A DNA stretch of 12,214 nt from Planctomycetota bacterium. GTDB taxonomy: Bacteria > Planctomycetota > Phycisphaerae > Phycisphaerales > SM1A02. Each line of letters starts with the position of its first letter. Within the stretch, counting starts at the first letter, position 1. The translations under genes were made by a program, and so were the position numbers. Where the stretch lies: assembly GCA_027295365.1 (NCBI GenBank), contig JAPULD010000222.1, forward strand, positions 1-12,214, written 5' to 3'. The notes under the pieces are model-generated. The model was not told the origin of the DNA. It worked only from the letters and a program-made list of their open reading frames with translations, and did no database searches. Shown here piece by piece: positions 11,727-12,214 of the stretch.

Positions 11727-12214
11727 ATGAAGACATTCAAGTTCTTCTGGACCACGCACAAGTGGACCGGGATCAGTCTCGCCATCATCTTGGCCGTCAC
11801 CAGCGTGACGGGTTTTCTGCTGCTGTTAAAGAAGGACTACAACTGGATCCAGCCCCCCACGATCGTGGGCTCCGAAGGCGGGCTTGAAAGCTTCATCACG
11901 AATCAGGAACTTTTCAGCATCGTCTTTGCCCTGGACCATCCGGAGCTCCAGTCGCTGGACGATGTGAATCGGGTGGATTTTCGCCCCAACAAACGCGTCT
12001 TCAAGGTCCGATCGAATTCGTATTACGAAATTCAGGTGGATGCCGTGACGGGGGAGATCCTCGGCCAGAATTACCGACGATCGGATCTGATCGAAACGAT
12101 TCACGATGGCACGTTCATCGCACAGTGGTTTCACGACTGGGTGATGCCGGTGGTATCAGGCGGCTTGCTCTTCCTTACGGGGAGCGGTCTGTGGCTGTGG
12201 CTGGAGCCAAAGTA
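11727..12214 (+). CDS. PepSY-domain transmembrane protein (3' end outside window)
   Basis: The frame from ATG 11727 is open to the right edge, giving 162 residues of an incomplete protein. GGAGGA (11717-11722) lies just upstream; an ATG at 11723 is in another frame. The N-terminus F-W-T-T-H11-K-W-T-G-I-S-L leads into transmembrane helix 1 (about 13-34, ending V-T-G-F-L-L-L-L). A periplasmic stretch with a PepSY-like pattern follows (V-D-F-R-P-N-K-R-V-F-K-V, then Y-E-I-Q-V-D-A-V-T-G-E-I-L). Next come I-H126-D-G-T-F and W-F-H136-D-W, and helix 2 (about 139-159, G-L-L-F-L-T-G-S-G-L-W-L-W). This is the layout of PepSY_TM proteins, often found with siderophore or haem/iron reduction genes. The recurrent His residues near the membrane faces could bind haem. 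It is divergent from the ECF sigma operon and may be co-regulated with it. Confidence 0.85.
   Translation, partial: MKTFKFFWTTHKWTGISLAIILAVTSVTGFLLLLKKDYNWIQPPTIVGSEGGLESFITNQELFSIVFALDHPELQSLDDVNRVDFRPNKRVFKVRSNSYYEIQVDAVTGEILGQNYRRSDLIETIHDGTFIAQWFHDWVMPVVSGGLLFLTGSGLWLWLEPK

Noticed and set aside
11574..11759. 61-codon minus-strand ORF upstream of the lipoprotein
   Set aside because: It overlaps the PepSY start and the putative promoter, has no domain pattern and no ribosome-binding site.
11826..12134. 102-codon minus-strand ORF at the right edge
   Set aside because: It is antisense to the PepSY-domain frame, which has membrane segments, a ribosome-binding site and family motifs.
1..12214. 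CRISPR array or retron-like element
   Set aside because: No regularly spaced repeats and no cas or reverse-transcriptase motifs were found on either strand.

Overview
The window looks like chromosomal DNA of a planctomycete, most likely class Phycisphaerae. The main clue is that two unrelated exported proteins, a trypsin-like protease and a beta-propeller protein, both end in paired dockerin-like repeats of the type D-x-D/T-x-D-G-x-V/T-D-V-x-D-L-L-x-L-L-A-A-W-G followed by Cys. Moderate-to-high GC, weak Shine-Dalgarno use at many genes and a single-gene organisation with frequent strand switches fit this, but the assignment is an inference from the tails and not a database result.

Region 1 (1 to about 2060) is accessory DNA: the end of a winged-helix protein running in from the left, a small stand-alone GIY-YIG nuclease, an unrecognised 106-residue ORF, and an IS1595-family (ISXO2-like) transposase. 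The transposase is divergent from and directly upstream of recA. A good sigma-70 promoter for it would start the mRNA at the initiation codon itself.

Region 2 (2061 to about 3600) is recA with an AT-rich upstream control region, an 11-bp direct repeat and a strong intrinsic terminator. The RecA is complete and canonical except in loop L2, where the usual Asn-Gln-Ile-Arg reads Asn-Pro-Ser-Arg, removing the Gln (Gln194 in E. coli) that senses ATP.

Region 3 (3600 to 6600) holds the two secreted dockerin-tailed proteins in convergent orientation around a tRNA-Leu(CAG). The tRNA terminator T-run also encodes the last lysines of the converging beta-propeller gene.

Region 4 (6600 to 8931) has a UDP-glucuronate decarboxylase/UDP-xylose synthase-like enzyme (nucleotide sugars) and, divergently, AnmK (recycling of anhydro-MurNAc from the cell wall).

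Region 5 (8893 to 11544, minus strand) is a compact four-gene operon. In transcription order it encodes a lipoprotein with an LppM-like look, an ECF-type sigma factor, a single-pass anti-sigma-like membrane protein without zinc ligands, and a DoxX-like four-helix membrane protein. This is the best candidate for an undescribed envelope-signalling unit. Divergent from it, and cut by the right edge, begins a PepSY-domain transmembrane protein.
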